Below are positions 61,160-64,000 of a stretch of DNA of 64,000 nucleotides, in pieces. The DNA is from Tetranychus cinnabarinus. Its lineage: Eukaryota; Arthropoda; Arachnida; Trombidiformes; Tetranychidae. Position numbers and translations under genes: made by a program. Under the pieces are notes generated by a model, which did no database searches, was not told the DNA's origin, and saw nothing but the letters and a program-made list of their open reading frames with translations. The first letter of the stretch is position 1; each line of letters starts with the position of its first letter. The DNA is taken from assembly GCA_022266195.1 (NCBI GenBank), contig WHVY01000002.1, forward strand, positions 15,515,001 to 15,579,000, in the 5' to 3' direction.

Positions 61160-61227
61160 TCATGAAATTCAAGATTACATCGATGGATTCTTGCAAGAAA
61201 TGTACAATCAGAAGGATTCAAATACAA
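54820..61227 (-). CDS. Gypsy pol fused in frame to RING/zinc-finger/pseudo-exonuclease region
   Basis: A 2135-codon open frame; the first 21 or so residues (61160-61227) are antisense P450 sequence, not part of the element. Residues 22-about 225: RT with YFDD (120-123). About 262-390: RNase H with VDASD (D269), E327/E329 and D354. 536-576: integrase H2C2 finger. 605-700: integrase core D605, D664, E700. About 850: a GPF module; a Lys/Arg-rich stretch near 985. Copying and insertion of the element are the expected roles. About 1010-1195 is a Leu/Ser-rich stretch without domains. From Met1196 (57642) a second protein-like region begins: Ser/Asp-rich, RING-like CILC...CHQC...YCLGC (about 1428-1490), a TRAF-like CHRKFC...HHLQKC finger, and a DEDDh-like exonuclease fold (about 1810-1970), then a Lys-rich tail. 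Whether it is made as one polyprotein is unknown. Confidence 0.8.
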   Translation of the reverse strand: MYLNPSDCTFLARIHRCNLEFHDLRAVNRLTNVIFHPMPRIDDCLEAIRGTKFFNMFDLYQGYFQIEIPPSERGKTVFLTPDGKYQYKRLPMGLACAPFEFQRLMNTVLNGLNYTECLGYFDDIPVMGKSWSELLCNTRLVLDRLRDWNLKIKTDKCQFGVTELVLLGHLVNGDGIRPDPNKVAALKKLPYPTSVKQLQSIMGCYNYFSRYIKNYSTLATPLYKLISKERKFKMLKQDHQALDELKNALIEETMLVHFDPELQKKLTVDASDVAVGGILLQADPQQEIPSEFESLKDVPIDKVKHWKPLYFFSQKLAKHQQSYSVSEKECLAVLVAIKRFKHYLDGSEFLVETDHHALCQLPKLKFKNQRMERWQIILSSFKYKVIYTKGDKHGPDCLSRYQTEWSPKLLDPEADFIEDLFWIKFINFDENEADTEINENEVNEIKLLDSMVKKQFKTIYYYQSDENWNEKLKDAQLEDIEISKIILNLIIDPKSEMHKNYLFLNNLLFRKPMFGHDVNRIVINEKILKDLFKQEHESPLGGHFGVAKTYLQISRRFWMEKLYEKVKDLCQNCEKCYLGKSSNVTYAEPSLKPVPESILERLEMDAQGPITFKNGAKKVILVLIDTLSRFVYAKLLPDQKSKTVIKFLDEYFSEFGFPSIIQTDRGRNFLSGEVESHMKKLGIKHEVSNAYHPQSQGTVERINRTIAERLRTSIMNLETIDLKSSLENAVIAINSSIHKIHRFSPYYLVFGRYLKKPIDLHLNLSAPIKETIEQCRKLARERLLKQQTYYQERLQSVTKRNPYKFLDLCYVKNSAPSLGTTKKLVNKFFGPFFVLGVKHGSVLLLNPENQERFTSNLELTRPHVGIIPEKLIQLKNELLIEADNTFEPDDQNEHLSEASADNQDLNQIDLNESNQEESASDNSLRLSAENQTLPDSLEVNIDSDSEKSTIIDENASQLNQAQSSKKRRKRKKRKYITANRQIMRDNPVISGQDAEKLGPVTRKRKVVSVNLIQFESLEKLNSLRLKVKNFEISAIKDLAILRVLCNLQLGETLTNSLSLVLLIKTVDILTQSSFYSFSFQIFFEFSSLKLHFSDYFDHLNQSSTKLFELCSNLTKLVKSSSLKFSICVKIRFSKLLQRLSLTPSSLNKLNCDSFNQQLTLNFGIIPNCDLTDSEHLKCCVEFSCLKQIQVLLFIEMPSSVISTASTSSSSGSYISAGSIVSDHRFSMRLNRQLRKVKFQPTPPRSPAMVIDLEASTSGNDGGNNANADNADKGNESFEFNWPGMDETGSETTVIHLDNKNVQDELNHYYDPLPEKTAYGLSSFKKSFTDNSPYPPPSADQGRRYCEFPAPKRTAEPHDFLKPEFFINAREDIKKDIEQSEADKNWFNSFIKEKLQMNVVEDNLDKVKFGTLRKGYTAAEVIHPQFHEFKTLITCILCEQVALNPRSCHQCNKIYCLGCAKWLQALPIDLELEKVNQADGFMCINQNCLVDLQTLGYPKFGEVKDQSIVNFFKEASFRCHRKFCEQQHLSCNILHHLQKCRRGPIKFKFDRTLQLTFMSGPIRDELNQRPKDINSLLPVHLKKQEPTKTIPQMWHERALCYAFLIKSYERKEVTPIEMRTQANFGLNHWNNKKRMADPTEPLDEGEEWALQIGFPSCAPVPIPDVPRRWPTCRNSTIPYYLLAESETWRRWAKYVDYDKDSISTTSSLVLYSHDVNDPESPFILSDPFARMAPAEAESVQDWIKDNFPSCKNPSNIYREIAVSTKERTVMTRTRKRTQLAQSFQNRPDANLPPMLADQLNVIDEMASTCPDRELIFSISMFNVRINENGYQRPRPCWIAIMDANLEVVYETFVKYREVDHIDSRFHGLTVKDLKYARNLATARDQVIKFLACAKKVVGYGLINHLRNLGLSRDEIRVLHPKLRDMNNYYSPYIEHPMNIHAIAFLWFHGYTLPANPHSPVVETTTVMRLYLLQWKKIEKMAEVHGGIHNENCQQTCGNRVTSGLLNEFTEGIAKGFCSWPDEWKRNPRSIRIPEFNDNCILPDNEILKRTAELCKSDCKRSKGDTPQSRNKKIVEMLKAKRSAEPSESENATKSQKVMDPNAEYNTLWDEMKAQKPDDGATSASNMLKELEGWNEE

Positions 61228-61858
61228 CTTTTACTATGAACACATTGCGAACAAATACTGCCGCTTTTTATAGTGCAGGCTCCGACACTACAACACATGT
61301 ATTGAGCTATCTCATGTTATACTTGATTACTTATCCCGAATATCAACAATTCGAGATGAAATTAAGGAAACTATTGGATTCGACCGTCAACTTGATTATG
61401 CAGACAGAAATTCAATGCCTTTTACAATGGCATTTTTTTAGAATCTCTACGAATGGCAACACTCGTTCCACTTTGCTTTGACGGGCTGCTCAAAACACAA
61501 AGGTTATGAGTCATTCTCTACCTAAAGATGCAGTAGTTATTTTCAACTTTTGGGCTGTTCATCGTGATCCGAATCTATGGAAAGACCCTAATCCATTAAA
61601 ACCAGAGAGATTTCTTAGTAATGTTTGTCAGAAAGTAATTAAGTCACCAAATTTGAGGCCATTTAGTGAAGAAGAAGGATCTGTCCAGAAGGTAATTTGG
61701 TTTTGACTGAGCTGTTTCTTTATTTGGTTTCAATTGTGCAAAATGTCCAAGTTTCAGCTTCAGAGGGAGATGAGATATCAAACGAAATAAATTATATTTT
61801 CCTCAGGATGCTTGAAAACCCGATGAAACTCATTTTCCACTCTTCAAAGGAAAATAAT
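61160..61858 (+). pseudogene. P450 pseudogene, second copy (truncated)
   Basis: Identical to 51175-51873, beginning at the HEIQDYIDGF part. It carries the same frameshifts and broken heme loop as copy 1. Confidence 0.85.
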
Positions 61859-62209
61859 AAATGTTAACGAAACAGTCTCTTAAGCCAGAATCTTCCAATG
61901 GTTTCAAGTTTACTGAAATAAGTTTACTAATGTTTCTCATCATAAGAATTATTGCAAAGTTGAATCATTATTTCAAACAGCTTTTCATTTGTTAAATTGA
62001 AATCATACATGCGCATTTCGCTAATATCATCAGCAGCTATTAAAAGGTTCTGGTTATAATCGACTGGTTATACATTTATCATTTAATGTTGGTTCACTTT
62101 TTGGTCTCAAACTCATTTTAATCCGTTCTTTTTTTGCTCAAATAATAAAATTAGATGAAATTGGCCGATTACAGCAATCGCAGCTTTTTCTCTTTCACTG
62201 ATCAATATA

Positions 62210-62431
62210 CAGCCTCGGAAATTAAGTTTGCACTATTTTCAATATCTATTGCGCACTAGATGGAAATTGTTTGATTAAATTGTAAAGATTAGATAACAAT
62301 TAAAATCAAACACTAAGACACTAACACATTAAGTTTTCATAGCTATCTAATCAATCATACAATTTTATCAAACCTTTTTATCGTATGCGTAAACGATAGC
62401 GAAAACAGTGCAAACTTAATTTCCGAGGCTG
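62210..62431. mobile_element. 222-bp mariner-type MITE, second copy
   Basis: Duplicate of the MITE at 52225-52446, carried within the 9985-bp repeat, not an independent insertion. Confidence 0.8.
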
Positions 62432-62919
62432 TATTTTTACGACCTGAAATGACCTTCAAATGTCAATTAGAGGTCAATAACGGATCGACCTTGAACGACC
62501 TTGAACGATCAGATTTATTGTTTTTCAATCCGAGGAAGCTAATGGTTAAATTTCTAAAAGGTAGGTCTGCAGCAATGTCTTGTTCGTCAGTTATGCCTGA
62601 AACAAAATTAAATAAATTCGTAAAATGAAGAAAACGCATGGTATAACGTATTTGAGAAAACACGCTTTTAGTAGTGTTACAGCAATAATACATCAATAAA
62701 TTTAAGTTTGCAACATTTTTCAATCCAATTGTGTATCATTGACTGTTTTTTATGGCTGCAACTGAGTTGTATTAATATCTCTGTTCATCCTGTTTTATTG
62801 CATCATCTTATTGTTTACTTTATTTTACAGATAATAATGAATGAAAAAGCTTCAAGTGTCTATTTAAAGCCTTTTGTTCCACGATGAGTCTAATGTAGAA
62901 CTGATTGATTTTTTACCTA

Positions 62920-63680
62920 ATGCAAGGAATTGAAGTCGGTGCCACAACTTATCCAATACCCATGTTTTGGTGCTATCCTCGTGCTAGTATGAGTTATGAA
63001 AATGTGACTGACATCAATTGATCTGAAAAATATTTCAGTTTCAGAAAAAGGCTCATAGGCTCAAGATTTTTCAAGTTCAATTCTTTATTAGGCCTCAAAT
63101 TGACATTGGAAAATCATTTTCTGAACTATTTTTATTTTGCAGATCGGTTGTTGTCAGCCACAAATTTATAACTCATACTGACCCACGGATGGCACCAAAA
63201 CACAAAAAAGGAGAAATTAATAGTTTTAAAGGGTGTTGTGGATGCAAATATCGTTTTGAACTCGACGATCTGAATGAATAACCATATTCATTATACTATG
63301 CAAGTTGTCCACTACTGGCAGTCCAGGACACAAGGAGAGCGCATTTTGCCTCTGATTTGCCGCATTTTAGCAATAAAACACACAAATTAAGAATAATTTT
63401 GTTAAAACTGGGCTCACAGAATATTTCAATGTTAATAACAAATGCAATATTATTACTCAATCATGTTTAATGGTGATCGTGATGGTTATGATGGTGCCAC
63501 AACTTATCCAATTACCATGTTTTGGTGCTATCCTCGGGCCAGTATGATTAATGAACATGTGACTGACATCAACCGAGCTGAAAATATTTCCGTTTCATCC
63601 AATGTCAATTTCAGGTCAAATAAAGAATTGACCTTGAATAATCTTGAGCCTTCGAACTTATAGTTGTTCAATCTGCATAA
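62920..63680 (+). pseudogene. Duplicated small modules, second copy
   Basis: Identical to 52935-53695 (WCYPRAS modules and the CCGCKY exon-like frame), carried in the large direct repeat. Confidence 0.35.
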
Positions 63681-64000
63681 GATGATTGTTATTGAAAGGA
63701 AGAGTTCATAGTTTTAAACTAATTCACCAAATTAAATAAATTCACTTCAATTGCGTACAATTTAAACACAATTTAATCAACTCAGAAGATTTAATCAGCC
63801 TTTCAAATCCTGATTGCTCAGGTTCTTTTAGGATCACCTTAGAGTTCAAACTGGAATGAGTCTTAGACTAAGATTACAATAGTTTTAACCGAGATTACCA
63901 AGCTTAGTAACCACAAACTGACCAAAGGAATGTTGTTTGTTCAGTATTGTCTTAGACAGGTAAAAGTAATAAACAGCTAACTGGCACGAGTAAGAAAGCT

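Larger units (their letters stand above)
61160..64000 (+). repeat. Direct repeat, copy 2 (runs off window end)
   Basis: Same sequence as 51175-54015. It starts inside the RT region of the gypsy element at a TCATGA microhomology and continues past the window, so it is probably the start of a second tandem unit of 9985 bp, or an assembly join. Confidence 0.9.

Noticed and set aside
61160..61227. First 21 residues of the pol frame
   Set aside because: They are antisense P450 pseudogene sequence past the repeat junction, not part of the retroelement.
1..64000. CRISPR arrays, operons or prokaryotic features
   Set aside because: No regularly spaced repeats, and the intron-rich gene structure is eukaryotic.

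Overview
The window looks like nuclear DNA of a small arthropod, most likely a plant-feeding spider mite or a close acariform relative. The DNA is AT-rich, genes carry GT-AG introns, and there is a dense tandem array of CYP2-clan cytochrome P450s resembling the mite CYP392 family. It also holds a multi-domain chitinase with a peritrophin-type chitin-binding module, plus many degraded DNA transposons and an LTR retrotransposon. The organism call is inference; no database search was possible.

Layout. (1) 32-17327, + strand: one 11-exon chitinase gene (930 aa deduced) encoding a signal peptide, two GH18 domains and a CBM14 module; its second intron is 7.6 kb. (2) 17.3-21.4 kb: gene-poor, simple-repeat-rich. 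(3) 21378-23936, - strand: a single-exon gene for an 852-aa PTB/PID-domain protein with long Pro/His/Gly/Ser-rich regions. (4) 24-28.9 kb: no gene seen. (5) 28.9-51.9 kb: a P450 cluster, all on the + strand, with three intact genes (32414, 34676, 48830), two nearly intact frameshifted copies (28987, 44585) and several fragments. Mobile-element debris and unidentified pseudogenes lie between them at 36.6-43 kb. (6) 51.9-64 kb: a decayed P450, small repeated modules, a mariner-type MITE, and a 5'-truncated Ty3/gypsy-type element on the - strand (54820-about 61160). From 61160 the sequence repeats 51175 onward at a constant offset of 9985 bp up to the window end.

Most interesting points. (a) The P450 at 28987 is interrupted by a 590-bp element with terminal inverted repeats and a TA target duplication. 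Its GT-AG boundaries would remove exactly 592 nt and restore the ancestral codons, so it behaves like an introner caught in a P450. (b) The gypsy pol reading frame continues without a stop into a 940-residue segment with RING-like and TRAF-like zinc fingers and an ISG20/REX4-like DEDDh exonuclease fold that has lost most catalytic acids. (c) The second GH18 domain of the chitinase has Cys in place of a catalytic-motif Asp. (d) The cluster records foldback, nested MITE and block-duplication events that can be read to the base.

Functionally, the P450s are expected to be ER-anchored monooxygenases acting on plant or xenobiotic compounds. The chitinase should act on cuticle or peritrophic chitin. 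The PTB protein is probably a signalling adaptor.
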